A stretch of DNA of 47,128 nt from Beijerinckiaceae bacterium. Lineage in GTDB: Bacteria; Pseudomonadota; Alphaproteobacteria; Rhizobiales; Beijerinckiaceae. The translations under genes and the position numbers were made by a program. The first letter of the stretch is position 1; each line of letters opens with the position of its first letter. The DNA is taken from the NCBI GenBank assembly GCA_947453155.1, contig CANGFE010000011.1, positions 1 through 47,128 of the forward strand, in the 5' to 3' direction. Positions 24,788-33,063 of the stretch are shown here, piece after piece. The notes under the pieces were generated by a model that was not told where the DNA came from, searched no databases, and worked only from the letters and a program-made list of their open reading frames with translations.

Positions 24788-26479
24788 CTAGCTGGCCTTG
24801 GCGAGAGAGGAATCATGGCGTTGCAGGCGCGCCAAAATGGCATCGCGAGGCCCATGCAAATGCAGGCGGCCATCATCCAAGACAGCAAGCTTGTCGACAT
24901 GGCGCATCAGCGATGGGCGATGTGCGACCAGAATAATCGTCGTGCCCAGTTTTTTCATCCGATGAATGGTCTCGTTCAAAGCCTGATCGCCTTGCGCATC
25001 AAGATTGGAGTCAGGCTCATCGAGAATGAGTAATTTTGGATTTTTATAAATGGCACGCGCCAGTCCGATGCGCTGGCGCTGACCACCAGACAGCGGCAAG
25101 CCGCCAGCTGCCACGCGTGTTTCATAGCCATCAGGCAGACGTAAAATGAGATCATGCACACCCGCATGGCGTGCGGCTTCCAAAACTTTTTCTGAATCAG
25201 GCTCGTTGGACAGGCGTGCAATATTTTCTGAAATCGTACCGGGGAAGAGCTCGGCTTCTTGCGGCAAGTAGCCAATCTCGCTGCCAATATCATTGCGGTC
25301 CCACGCAAAGAGATCAGCGCCATCTAGGCGCACATGGCCCCGGCTTGGGCTCATGAGCCCGACAATCAATTTTGCCAATGTGGATTTGCCAGCGCCCGAT
25401 GGCCCGATAATGGCCAGTGCTTCGCCGGGTTGCGCATCGAGATCAATATTGAGGAGCAGCGGCTTTTGTGAACCCTGCGGCGCATAGGAGAGATTTTCGA
25501 CACGCAACACGCCTTGCGGGCGTAGCGCAGGCATCGAATGGTCATGCAATTTTCGACGCTGAAGCAATTTGCCGAGTGCCAACCAAGCGGCATGGGCTGA
25601 AGTAATTTGTTTCCAAGACGCCACGCCTGCTTCAACAGGTGCCAAAGCGCGGCTGAGAATGATGGAGGCCGCCGTCATGCCGCCTGCGGTCAATTGATGT
25701 TCGAGCACCAGCCAAGCGCCGGTTCCCAAAACGATGATTTGCAAAGCGTTGCGGAAGAACTTGGTTGCGGCTGTGATCAGCCCCATGCGGTCATTGGCGC
25801 CTTGCTGAATCGCCAGCGCTTCAAGATTGGTCCCATACCAGCGCCGCACGATGGATGAGATCATGCCAAGCCCATCGGCCATGCCGGCATGGGCAAAGGC
25901 TGTGCGTAGCAAGAGAGCATTGCCATTGGTCTTGTCTTGCGCACGCGCAAGGTCACGCGCGGTCATGATTTGCGAGAGCAGCGCCAAGCCCAACAAGACC
26001 AAAGTGGCGCAAAAGGTGATGATGCCAATGAGGGGATGCAACAGAAAACTGAGCGCCAGATAGATGGGAATCCACGGCGTATCCAATAGGGCGAGCAGGC
26101 CGGGGCCTGAAATGAATTGGCGAACACGGGCGAGATTTTGCAGCCCATCATCGGCGTTTTTGTCGCCAGCGACGCAGGATTCCAAGCCGCGCGAAAGAAC
26201 CAGCGGCGAGAGAAAAGTCTCCACCCAAGTGCCCAGACGCACCAGAATGCGCGTGCGCACAAGCTCCAGAAATCCATAGATGCAGAGCAGGAAGAGCGCG
26301 AGCAGGGTGAGATAGACGAGTGTCGAGCCGCTTTGGCCCACTAAAACGCGGTCAAACACCTGCATCATGTAAACTGTGCCGGTCAGTACCAAGAGATTAA
26401 TGCCTGCGCTGAACAGGCCAATCGCAATCAAGGTGCGCTTGGAACGCGCCAGCAAAGGTGACAAGGGATGAGGCGTCAT
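24788..26479 (-). CDS. Type I secretion ABC transporter (PrtD/HlyB-like permease-ATPase)
   Basis: A 563-residue fused exporter. Five to six helices (about 15-300) form the permease; there is no C39 peptidase or C39-like domain, which places it with PrtD/LipB-type exporters of RTX-free or short substrates. The ATPase has Walker A GPSGAGKSTLAK, signature LSGGQRQRIGLARAI, and Walker B LLILDEPDSNLD, then an H-loop His in LVAHRPS. It is the first gene of a two-gene operon with the HlyD adaptor. The cargo is unknown and not next door. Confidence 0.94.
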   Translation of the reverse strand: MTPHPLSPLLARSKRTLIAIGLFSAGINLLVLTGTVYMMQVFDRVLVGQSGSTLVYLTLLALFLLCIYGFLELVRTRILVRLGTWVETFLSPLVLSRGLESCVAGDKNADDGLQNLARVRQFISGPGLLALLDTPWIPIYLALSFLLHPLIGIITFCATLVLLGLALLSQIMTARDLARAQDKTNGNALLLRTAFAHAGMADGLGMISSIVRRWYGTNLEALAIQQGANDRMGLITAATKFFRNALQIIVLGTGAWLVLEHQLTAGGMTAASIILSRALAPVEAGVASWKQITSAHAAWLALGKLLQRRKLHDHSMPALRPQGVLRVENLSYAPQGSQKPLLLNIDLDAQPGEALAIIGPSGAGKSTLAKLIVGLMSPSRGHVRLDGADLFAWDRNDIGSEIGYLPQEAELFPGTISENIARLSNEPDSEKVLEAARHAGVHDLILRLPDGYETRVAAGGLPLSGGQRQRIGLARAIYKNPKLLILDEPDSNLDAQGDQALNETIHRMKKLGTTIILVAHRPSLMRHVDKLAVLDDGRLHLHGPRDAILARLQRHDSSLAKAS

Positions 26480-26585
26480 GAAGGGTCCCGCTTGGCCTAG
26501 AAAGGCGAGAGCGTGACTTGGCGTGTGTTTGTGTTTGAAAGGCGGCGCTGAAGGCGCGCCTGTGAATCGCGTGAATAGTCAAAAA

Positions 26586-26616
26586 GAAGTGCAGAGCCGG
26601 ACATATTGCCGGCTCA
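26586..26616 (-). terminator. Probable terminator of the PsiF-like gene
   Basis: Stem GAGCCGG / CCGGCTC with an 8-base loop at 26594-26615; on the - strand it is followed by TGCACTTCTTTTT. It lies about 40 bp past the stop codon of the PsiF-like gene. Confidence 0.6.
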
Positions 26617-26631
26617 TTCACAGGCGTCTTA

Positions 26632-26663
26632 TGCAAACAGCTTAGCTTGCAAACAGCTTAGCT
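26632..26663. repeat. Exact 16-bp tandem duplication at the end of the PsiF-like gene
   Basis: TGCAAACAGCTTAGCT occurs twice head to tail (26632-26647 and 26648-26663). The right copy contains the stop codon and last codon of the PsiF-like gene, the left copy lies just after it. It looks like a recent slippage event and leaves the protein intact. Confidence 0.9.
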
Positions 26664-26885
26664 GCGTTTGCACTTATCCATGAATTTGCGACGGTCTGGC
26701 CCATGCATTTTCTTCGCATCGGCTTGTTTGGAGCAATCAAGCGATTTGGCTGTGCGCACAGGCGCGGCTTTGGTGGTTGCGGCGGGCATATTTTTCACCG
26801 CACCCGGTGCAGCTGTTTGCGCCATTGCAGGCGAAAAGCTGAAGAGGCTAAAGCAGGTGAGAAGAAGCGTGAGCTTGCGTGTCAT
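26658..26885 (-). CDS. Small secreted PsiF-repeat-like protein
   Basis: A 75-residue protein. A signal peptide (MTRKLTLLLTCFSLFSFSPAMAQ) leads to an Ala/Pro/Thr linker and one PsiF-type motif, LDCSKQADAKKMHGPDRRKFMDKCKRS, with its two Cys. PsiF proteins were named for induction by phosphate starvation in E. coli; the function is unknown. The ATG at 26885 with GGGAG 8 bp upstream is preferred over a longer frame from 26915. It stands alone between the secretion genes and a Bug-protein gene. Confidence 0.82.
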   Translation of the reverse strand: MTRKLTLLLTCFSLFSFSPAMAQTAAPGAVKNMPAATTKAAPVRTAKSLDCSKQADAKKMHGPDRRKFMDKCKRS

Positions 26886-27164
26886 GTCGGACTCCCATGG
26901 TGAAGCCCTGTTCAACGCAATGTGCAGCTTTTTGTTCAGCTGGATTTGGGGCGGTTCAATGGCTGTGCAGGCTTGTGAGCAAAGCGAGCAAGGTCAGGCT
27001 CGCGGCAAATGCAAAGTGCCAGACATGTTCCCTGATCATTGCCACGCGACGTCCCCGGATTGCATCCATCATCAGGGAACTTTAGCCAAAGCGGCGGCAG
27101 GAAGGCCCCGCCGCCGGGAGATGGTTTTTTCCTTCTTGAAGCGAAGAAGAGAAAAATCCTGCTG

Positions 27165-28190
27165 TCAGGGCGCCATGGCCTTGGCTGCCTTTTCAACGGC
27201 GGGTTTGGGCGTGGCATAGAGCTCTTTCAGAAGCCCGTTCACCTCATCGCCCGTCATAGGCGTGACTTCGACCTTCATTTTGTCAGCTTCGGCCAAAAAT
27301 TCTGCATCCGTCATGGTGGCATCAAAGGCTTTGCGCAGAGCTGCGGCGCGATCTACAGGAATGCCGGGCGGGGCAAAGAATGGACGCGCCATATTTTGCG
27401 TGGCGACAATCAAACGAATGATCTGCAATTGCTCCGCATCTTTCGCCTTGTCGGTGATGAGCGGTACATTGGGCAGATCGGGGTGTTTCTCGACAGCATT
27501 CTGCACGATGATATTGATCGAGCCTTCATCAAGCCATTTGGTGTAGCGCGTTTTGATCGTCGAATAAGAGACGCCGCAATAGCCTTCCGTCTCGCCGCGC
27601 TCCATCGAGAGCGCCTGCTCATTCGTGCCCGGATAACCAGTGACGAGTTTGATCGGCGCATTGAAGAGATGGCGGATCATATTGGCGAAAGCATCGGGGT
27701 CCGCGCCCGTGGCTTGACCGGATGCGATGAATTCTTTCGTCATCATGTCATCCCAGTTTTTGACCTTGGCAGTCTTCCACGAAATGCAGGTGCTGATGTC
27801 TTTTGACACGCTGCCAATCGCGGTGAATTTGGTGCTGTCATACCGTTGCGATGTGAACAGAGGCTCAATCAAGGCAATGCGCGCCAATGTGCCGATGACA
27901 GAGCCATCTTTGGGCGCCACTGCATACAGATAGCCCGACGCCACAACGCTTCCGGAGCCCGGCATGTTTTGCACAATGGGTGCGGGATTGCCGGGGATAT
28001 GGCGCGGCATATGGCGTGAGAGCAGGCGCGCGATGAGATCATAGCCGCCACCTGTCGGCACGCCGACGACAATGGTAAGGGGCTTTGACTTGTAGAAATC
28101 TTCCACCGTCTGCGCGAAAGCGCCGGCAGCTGCCATCCAGAAACACGAAAAAGCAGCCACGCCCGAGGCGAGCTTGTTCAGCCGAGCCAT
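27165..28190 (-). CDS. Bug/TctC-type periplasmic substrate-binding protein
   Basis: A 341-residue receptor of the tripartite tricarboxylate transporter type. A Sec signal (ASGVAAFSCFWMAAAGAFAQ) precedes TIVVGVPTGGGYDLIARLLSRHMPRHIPGNPAPIVQNMPGSGS and YAVAPKDGSVIGTL, and near the C-terminus FFAPPGIPVDRAAALRKAFDATM. It shares the RHMPRHI block with the protein at 19153, so the two are paralogues. It is divergent from a Tat-exported alpha/beta hydrolase gene 185 bp away; uptake of a product of that enzyme is possible. No TctA/TctB genes are near. Confidence 0.88.
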   Translation of the reverse strand: MARLNKLASGVAAFSCFWMAAAGAFAQTVEDFYKSKPLTIVVGVPTGGGYDLIARLLSRHMPRHIPGNPAPIVQNMPGSGSVVASGYLYAVAPKDGSVIGTLARIALIEPLFTSQRYDSTKFTAIGSVSKDISTCISWKTAKVKNWDDMMTKEFIASGQATGADPDAFANMIRHLFNAPIKLVTGYPGTNEQALSMERGETEGYCGVSYSTIKTRYTKWLDEGSINIIVQNAVEKHPDLPNVPLITDKAKDAEQLQIIRLIVATQNMARPFFAPPGIPVDRAAALRKAFDATMTDAEFLAEADKMKVEVTPMTGDEVNGLLKELYATPKPAVEKAAKAMAP

Positions 28191-28375
28191 ATCTATCCTC
28201 CCCCTCGCGGTCTTGCGCCGCCTGATCGCCCAAGTTGACCAGCCGCCAGCTTTGAAATCAAGGGCGACTAAGACGAAGGGTGGCTTTTGCCGGGTGCCCT
28301 CTTCTTGTTAGGCTTTGCCCATCCCGGCGCTGTGCGGTTCACGCCGGAGACAACAAAACTCTGGGGAGGATCCGC

Positions 28376-29689
28376 ATGCTACGTCGTCAATTTTTGCGTT
28401 CGATTCCGCTTGCCGCTGCCGTTGGCCTGACCAGCGCCGCTCATGCCGCCGATGGCACTTTGCCGGTCGGCGAGCCCAAAATGAAGCGCTTTGATGATCA
28501 GCGCTGGGTCCTCGACAATATCATTCAAGCCAACGGCATTGATTGGGACCAAGGCCACACCAGCACATTGCTGCGTGCCTGCGGTCTCGCCATTCAGGAC
28601 GATATGGCGACATGGCGCCAACGCGTGAAAAAATACGCTGACATTGTGCCGGCGATGGAAGCTTTGGCGCGCAAGCGCGAGGCGCTCGCCATGGAGCATG
28701 AAAAAGCCGAAGAAATGATTCCGGCACGCGACAATTATTATATTGCCGCCGCCTATTGGGCGACCGCCATGTGGGGCGTGGAAGAACACGGTCCGCGCCT
28801 GCGCCGTAACAATGACAAGAAGCTCGAAAATTACAAAAAATATATGGCGCTTGCCGATCACAAGATCGAATGGGTCGAGATTCCCTATCGCGGTAAAACA
28901 TTGCCGGCGATTTTCCATCTGCCGCCAGGCTATCAGCCAGGACAGAAGCTGCCCGTCGTTGTGGCTGTTCCCGGCATGGATGGTTTTAAAGAGCGGTCTG
29001 TTTCGCTTTATGCCGATGGCTGGATGGAGCGCAAATATGCTGTGCTTGCCATTGAAGGCCCCGGCTATTGGGAAACGCCTCTGCGCGGCATTTTCGTTGA
29101 TGTGAAGGGCTGGGCGGAAACCGGCAAAGAAGTCGTGAAATGGCTGCGCAACAGGCCTGAAATCGATATCAATCGTGTCGCAGCCACAGGATCGAGCTTC
29201 GGCTCATTCTTCTCGGCGGCGATGATTTCGGAAGAGCCGACGTTCAAAGCCTGCGCCGTGACTGGCACATGTTATGATCCCGGTGGTGTTGCCATTTTTG
29301 ATGAAGCGTCGCCGACATTCAAAAAGCGTTTCATGTTCATGTCGGGCATTGTCGATGAGGCGGAGTTTGAAAAATTCCGCAAGACGATCGATTGGCATGG
29401 GTTTGCTGGCAAGATCAAAGCGCCGTTTCTGATTGCGGCGGGCGAGTCGGATGAATTATGTCCGCTCGAACATACGGAAGCATTCACCAAAGCTTTGGGT
29501 GGTCCCAAGCAACTCGTCATCTATCAAGACTCGCGCCACTCTTTGCGCGGACCGTCTGTGTCCAACGGGCCTGATCCACGAATCATGCAAGCTGAATGGA
29601 TCACGCGACGCCTGTCGGGCAAGCCCTTGGAAAGCGAGCGTTGGTTTGTGGAAGCCAGCGGGCGCGTGCAGAAAACCAAGCTCGCTTAA
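28376..29689 (+). CDS. Tat-exported alpha/beta hydrolase (FrsA/pseudooxynicotine-hydrolase-like)
   Basis: A 437-residue enzyme. The N-terminus MLRRQFLRSIPLAAAVGLTSAAHA is a Tat signal. A helical lid-like domain (about 30-180) precedes the alpha/beta fold: PVVVAVPGMDGFK, nucleophile elbow ATGSSFGSFFSA, Asp in AAGESDELCP, His in DSRHSLRG. The layout fits the group with 2,6-dihydropseudooxynicotine hydrolase and FrsA-type proteins, which cleave C-C or ester bonds; the substrate is unknown. GGGGAGGA lies just upstream of the ATG. A clear terminator follows. The divergent neighbour is a Bug-type receptor. Confidence 0.82.
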   Translation: MLRRQFLRSIPLAAAVGLTSAAHAADGTLPVGEPKMKRFDDQRWVLDNIIQANGIDWDQGHTSTLLRACGLAIQDDMATWRQRVKKYADIVPAMEALARKREALAMEHEKAEEMIPARDNYYIAAAYWATAMWGVEEHGPRLRRNNDKKLENYKKYMALADHKIEWVEIPYRGKTLPAIFHLPPGYQPGQKLPVVVAVPGMDGFKERSVSLYADGWMERKYAVLAIEGPGYWETPLRGIFVDVKGWAETGKEVVKWLRNRPEIDINRVAATGSSFGSFFSAAMISEEPTFKACAVTGTCYDPGGVAIFDEASPTFKKRFMFMSGIVDEAEFEKFRKTIDWHGFAGKIKAPFLIAAGESDELCPLEHTEAFTKALGGPKQLVIYQDSRHSLRGPSVSNGPDPRIMQAEWITRRLSGKPLESERWFVEASGRVQKTKLA

Positions 29690-29700
29690 GTCGAAGGATG

Positions 29701-29730
29701 AAAGGGGCCGGAATTTTCCGGCCCTTTTTT
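29701..29730 (+). terminator. Terminator of the Tat-exported hydrolase gene
   Basis: GGGCCGGAA / TTCCGGCCC hairpin followed by six T, 12 bp after the stop codon and ahead of the cobalamin riboswitch, so btuB is expressed separately. Confidence 0.92.
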
Positions 29731-29805
29731 GATGAGCCTCAGCAAAAAGAATCATGGAACTGCGATTCTTTCCCCTTTCGCTCCAGCACCTTGCTGTTTA
29801 CTCTC

Positions 29806-29962
29806 CAAGACGGATCGGGTGCCCCGGATGAAGCCGGGGTTAAACGGGAAGTCGGTTAGCGCCGCACTGCCCCCGCAACTGTGAAGCGGTCGGTTCTGGT
29901 CACTGGCGTGAAGCTGGGAAGGCCAGAACTATCTGCCGCCGAAGTCAGGATACCGGCCAGAT
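29806..29962 (+). promoter_or_regulatory. Cobalamin riboswitch
   Basis: All core blocks of the adenosylcobalamin riboswitch appear in order: GGGTGCC, GGTTAAACGGGAA, the B12 box GCCGCACTGCCCCCGCAACT, CACTGG, GGGAAGG and GAAGTCAGGATACCGGCC. The expression platform runs to the btuB start: a stem AACCGAC/GTCGGTT (29982-30000) with loop GGCGG ends directly at the Shine-Dalgarno, and ATCCTC (29961-29966) can also pair with GAGGAT (30002-30007). Translation of btuB should fall when cobalamin is bound; the pairing scheme is inferred. Confidence 0.95.
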
Positions 29963-30010
29963 CCTCGTTGAAACCCTACAAAACCGACGGCGGGTCGGTT
30001 GGAGGATCAT

Positions 30011-31921
30011 ATGTCCAAGCGTGCTTTGCGCGCCGCCCTTTTGGCCGGCGTCGTCTTGAATGTCCTGCCCTCTCTCGCACAGGACCAGGAACCCGAACTC
30101 GTCATCACACCCAATCGCGTCCCTATGTCGATCCAGCAGGTCGGCTCATCGGTGACGGTGATCATGCAAGATGAGATCGAGAAGCAGGGCGCGAAATCTT
30201 TGCGCGATGTGCTTGATGCACAGCCGGGCGTGAATGTGGTTGAGAGCGGTGGTCCAGGCGGCGCTGTCTCGGTCAATATGCGCGGCACCAATACCAATCA
30301 CACCGCCGTTCTGGTAGACGGCGTTCGCGTGAATGATCCCACATCCGTGAGCGGCGATCTCGATCTGTCGATTGTGCCCGTGCAGATGATTGAGCGCGTT
30401 GAAATCGTGCGCGGTCCGCAGTCGGCACTTTATGGGTCAGATGCCATTGGTGGCGTCATCAACATCATCACCAAAAAGGGCGAGAAAGGCCCGCCGCGCT
30501 GGACCTATCGCGCAGAGGGCGGCAGTTACGGGACATTTTCGAACAAATTGTCAGTGTCCGGCGCCACCGAAGACACGACCTATAGTCTGGGTCTCAATCA
30601 ATACCATACGGATGGTTTCCAGCGTTTTGGCTATCGGGTCGGGCGCTTGGCTTATTTGAATCCTAATGGCGTTGATCCGATGACACGCTATGGCGGATCG
30701 GGCAAAATATCAAAAAAGGTCAATGATTGGCTGACGCTTGAAACGGGCTTCCATGTTTCGCGCGAACGCTTGCAATATGATTCAGGCCCTATGAGCGAAG
30801 ATCCGCTGGCGCCCAATCCGCAGCTTGGTTTGCTGGCGAGCGCCTATCAGAAAGCCATTGCAGAGAACGGTCCTTTTCGCACCACGCTGACAACTTTTGA
30901 GACAAAGATTTCGCGCGATCTGAAACTCTATACAAAAGACACGACTTCGGGTTTTGGCGATACCAATGATCGCTTCGTCTATAGCGGCCGGCGTTTGGGC
31001 GCTGAGTTGCAGGAAGATGTGAAACTTGGTGCCTATGGCACTGTGACGGCAGGCTTGCGTTATGAAACAGAGCGCGCTGCTGGTGTTGAATATGGGGCAG
31101 ATTATGACAAGCGCCAGAATACGCGCTCAGCTTTTCTGCTGCATAAGATCAGTCTGTTTGAAAAATTGCATCTATCCACCGGTGGACGTGTAGATGATGT
31201 GTCTGGCTCGGGAACCTTCGCCACTTATCGTGTGACGGCGGCTTATGATGTGACGCAGACCACGCGGCTTCGCGCATCCTACGGGACAGGCGCTAAAGCG
31301 CCGTCGCTCTATCAGCTCTTTGTGCCGATTTATAACAATCCAGACCTCAAGGCCGAAAAGTCGAGCGGATATGATGTTGGGATTGAGCAATCCTTCCATG
31401 ATGGTGACGGCCGCGCCAGCGTGAGTTATTTCAGCAATCGCATCGAAAATCTGATCGTCGGCGATGCCTCGACTTGGATTCCGTATAATGTTGCGCAAGC
31501 GACAACATCGGGCCTTGAGACTGCTCTGAGCTATAATCTGGTTCCAAGCTGGGCCAAGCTGAAGATGGCTTACACGCTTCTTGAAACGCGTGATGAAGCC
31601 ACTGGCCTTCGTCTGTTGCGGCGACCGCGCCACGCGGCGCGTTTCTCGTTCGCCATGACGCCGATGAAAGATCTCACAATTGAACCGATCCTGCGTTACA
31701 TCGGCGAGCGAAGTGATAAATATTCGGCGATTGGGGTCTCTGGCCAATCCGTCGTTCTGAAGGCCTATGCGCGCGTCGACGTTGTGGCTGATTATAAAGT
31801 CAATGATCGCCTGTCCCTGTTTGCGCGCGGTGAGAATCTCACCAACGCCAAATATGAGGAAGTTTACAATTACGGGACAGCGGGCCGCTCGGCCTATGCT
31901 GGCCTGCAAATAACCTGGTAA
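30011..31921 (+). CDS. btuB: TonB-dependent outer-membrane cobalamin receptor
   Basis: A 636-residue TonB-dependent receptor. A signal peptide (ALRAALLAGVVLNVLPSLAQ) is followed by the TonB box-like ELVITPNRV, the plug domain (about 35-150: SLRDVLDAQPGVNVVESGGPGG, VRVNDPTS, IERVEIVRGPQSALYGSDAIGGVINIIT) and a 22-strand barrel ending YAGLQITW with the aromatic terminus needed for insertion. BtuB identity rests on the cobalamin riboswitch directly upstream. GGAGG at 30001-30005 sets the ATG at 30011. The barrel is slightly longer than E. coli BtuB. A DUF6580-like membrane protein gene follows. Confidence 0.95.
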   Translation: MSKRALRAALLAGVVLNVLPSLAQDQEPELVITPNRVPMSIQQVGSSVTVIMQDEIEKQGAKSLRDVLDAQPGVNVVESGGPGGAVSVNMRGTNTNHTAVLVDGVRVNDPTSVSGDLDLSIVPVQMIERVEIVRGPQSALYGSDAIGGVINIITKKGEKGPPRWTYRAEGGSYGTFSNKLSVSGATEDTTYSLGLNQYHTDGFQRFGYRVGRLAYLNPNGVDPMTRYGGSGKISKKVNDWLTLETGFHVSRERLQYDSGPMSEDPLAPNPQLGLLASAYQKAIAENGPFRTTLTTFETKISRDLKLYTKDTTSGFGDTNDRFVYSGRRLGAELQEDVKLGAYGTVTAGLRYETERAAGVEYGADYDKRQNTRSAFLLHKISLFEKLHLSTGGRVDDVSGSGTFATYRVTAAYDVTQTTRLRASYGTGAKAPSLYQLFVPIYNNPDLKAEKSSGYDVGIEQSFHDGDGRASVSYFSNRIENLIVGDASTWIPYNVAQATTSGLETALSYNLVPSWAKLKMAYTLLETRDEATGLRLLRRPRHAARFSFAMTPMKDLTIEPILRYIGERSDKYSAIGVSGQSVVLKAYARVDVVADYKVNDRLSLFARGENLTNAKYEEVYNYGTAGRSAYAGLQITW

Positions 31922-31947
31922 GGCCTGTGGGTTCGCTCCCGCGGGCC
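31922..31947 (+). other. Stable hairpin right after btuB
   Basis: GGCCTGTGGG / CCCGCGGGCC pairs over 10 bp (two G-T) with loop TTCGCT, starting at the base after the btuB stop. No T run follows, so it may protect the mRNA end or attenuate read-through into the next gene rather than terminate fully. Confidence 0.5.
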
Positions 31948-32066
31948 CCCTTGCCACGATTGTCTGGCATGGACCGGGGTTTCCCAGTCAGCTAGATTGG
32001 ACGTAATAGGGATTGGGCCGAACTGACCGGTTCGCCCCCCCCCCGGACTTTGAAAGGATTTTTGGC

Positions 32067-32579
32067 GTGGAAATCAGGCTGACAACCATCCTGGGCATGA
32101 TCGTCTTTGCGGCTTTGACCCGCCTTCTGCCCCATCCGCCGAATGCGACGGCTGTTTCGGCCATGGCGCTGTTTGCTGGCGCGCAGATTGCTGATCGTCG
32201 TCTGGCCTTTTTTGTGCCGCTGGCTGCGCTCTTCGCCACCGATCTGGTGCTGGGCCTGCACACAGGCATGCTCTTCGTCTATGCCTGCACGGCCGCCATG
32301 GTTCTAGTCGGTCAGGCGTTGGGCTCGCGCCCGCAGCTGATGAAACTGGCGGGCGCCTCGCTTGCTGGTTCTCTTCTCTTCTTCGTCGTCACCAATTTTG
32401 GCGTTTTCTTGCTGGATGGTCTCTATGACAAGAGCCTTGCTGGCCTGGCCGAGTGCTATGTGCTCGCCATTCCCTTCTTCCAGAACGGGCTGCTCGGCGA
32501 TCTCTTCTTCACAGCCGCACTCTTTGGTGGCTTTGAGCTTCTGCGCCGCCGCGTGCCGGCCTTGTCGCTCGCGCAATAA
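32067..32579 (+). CDS. DUF6580-like integral membrane protein, candidate cobalamin permease
   Basis: A 170-residue protein with five to six hydrophobic helices and almost no soluble part. The opening TRLLPHPPNATAVSAMALFAGAQIADRRLAFFVPLAALFATDLVLG and the later FFVVTNFGVFLLDGLY and AIPFFQNGLLGDLFFTALLF-type end are characteristic of the DUF6580 putative transport family, whose size and topology recall ECF-type S components. It follows the riboswitch-controlled btuB by 145 bp on the same strand, which suggests a role in cobalamin or precursor transport (inference). The GTG start at 32067 has AAAGGA upstream; the longer frame from 32013 crosses a C10 run and is less likely. Confidence 0.72.
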   Translation: MEIRLTTILGMIVFAALTRLLPHPPNATAVSAMALFAGAQIADRRLAFFVPLAALFATDLVLGLHTGMLFVYACTAAMVLVGQALGSRPQLMKLAGASLAGSLLFFVVTNFGVFLLDGLYDKSLAGLAECYVLAIPFFQNGLLGDLFFTAALFGGFELLRRRVPALSLAQ

Positions 32580-32597
32580 GCTCTCTCATCGAGACAA

Positions 32598-32631
32598 AAG
32601 AAAAGGCGGCCCGCGGGCCGCCTTTTTTGTT
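32598..32631. terminator. Bidirectional terminator after the DUF6580-like gene
   Basis: 12-bp stem AAAAGGCGGCCC / GGGCCGCCTTTT with a 2-base centre, T run on the + strand and TTTTCTTTTG on the - strand, between convergent genes. Confidence 0.92.
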
Positions 32632-32648
32632 TGAGCTTTGTGACTGTC

Positions 32649-33050
32649 TTAGCGACGCGTGATTGTGTCGAGCTTGGCAGCCATGCCGCGAATGATGACT
32701 TCCCAATCCTTGCCGAAACGCTGCGCCAGACGATCGGTTGCCGTGTCGACAATCTGGTCGGCGCTGCGAACGGGGATCGACTTTTCAGCTGATGCCATGC
32801 GGGCTGCATAGATCAGGCCTGCATCATTGATTGCAGCGGAAATATTTTCCGTATCAGCCACCAGTTTGGTGAGCTGGCGATTTTGCAATTGAGCCAGCTT
32901 CACTTGCTCTTGCGCCACACCAGCAATGGTCGGGACATAAATGCCAACCATCAAAAAGGTGAAAGCAATGGTGAGATAGGCCAGAGCCTTTGCGCCCTGC
33001 TGCACCATGGTGATCGTTGCACCCGAATCCGTCTTTTGTTGTTCGCTCAT
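32649..33050 (-). CDS. Small single-helix membrane protein of unknown function
   Basis: A 133-residue protein. A hydrophilic start (MSEQQKTDSGATITMVQQG) precedes one transmembrane helix (ALAYLTIAFTFLMVGIYVPTIAGV), then a helical, probably coiled-coil domain (QEQVKLAQLQNRQLTKLVADTENISAAIND). I recognise no family. It lies 13 bp after the secreted LprI-like protein gene on the same strand, so the two are probably one transcript and may be partners at the membrane. Confidence 0.75.
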   Translation of the reverse strand: MSEQQKTDSGATITMVQQGAKALAYLTIAFTFLMVGIYVPTIAGVAQEQVKLAQLQNRQLTKLVADTENISAAINDAGLIYAARMASAEKSIPVRSADQIVDTATDRLAQRFGKDWEVIIRGMAAKLDTITRR

Positions 33051-33063
33051 GATTTTTACGTCC

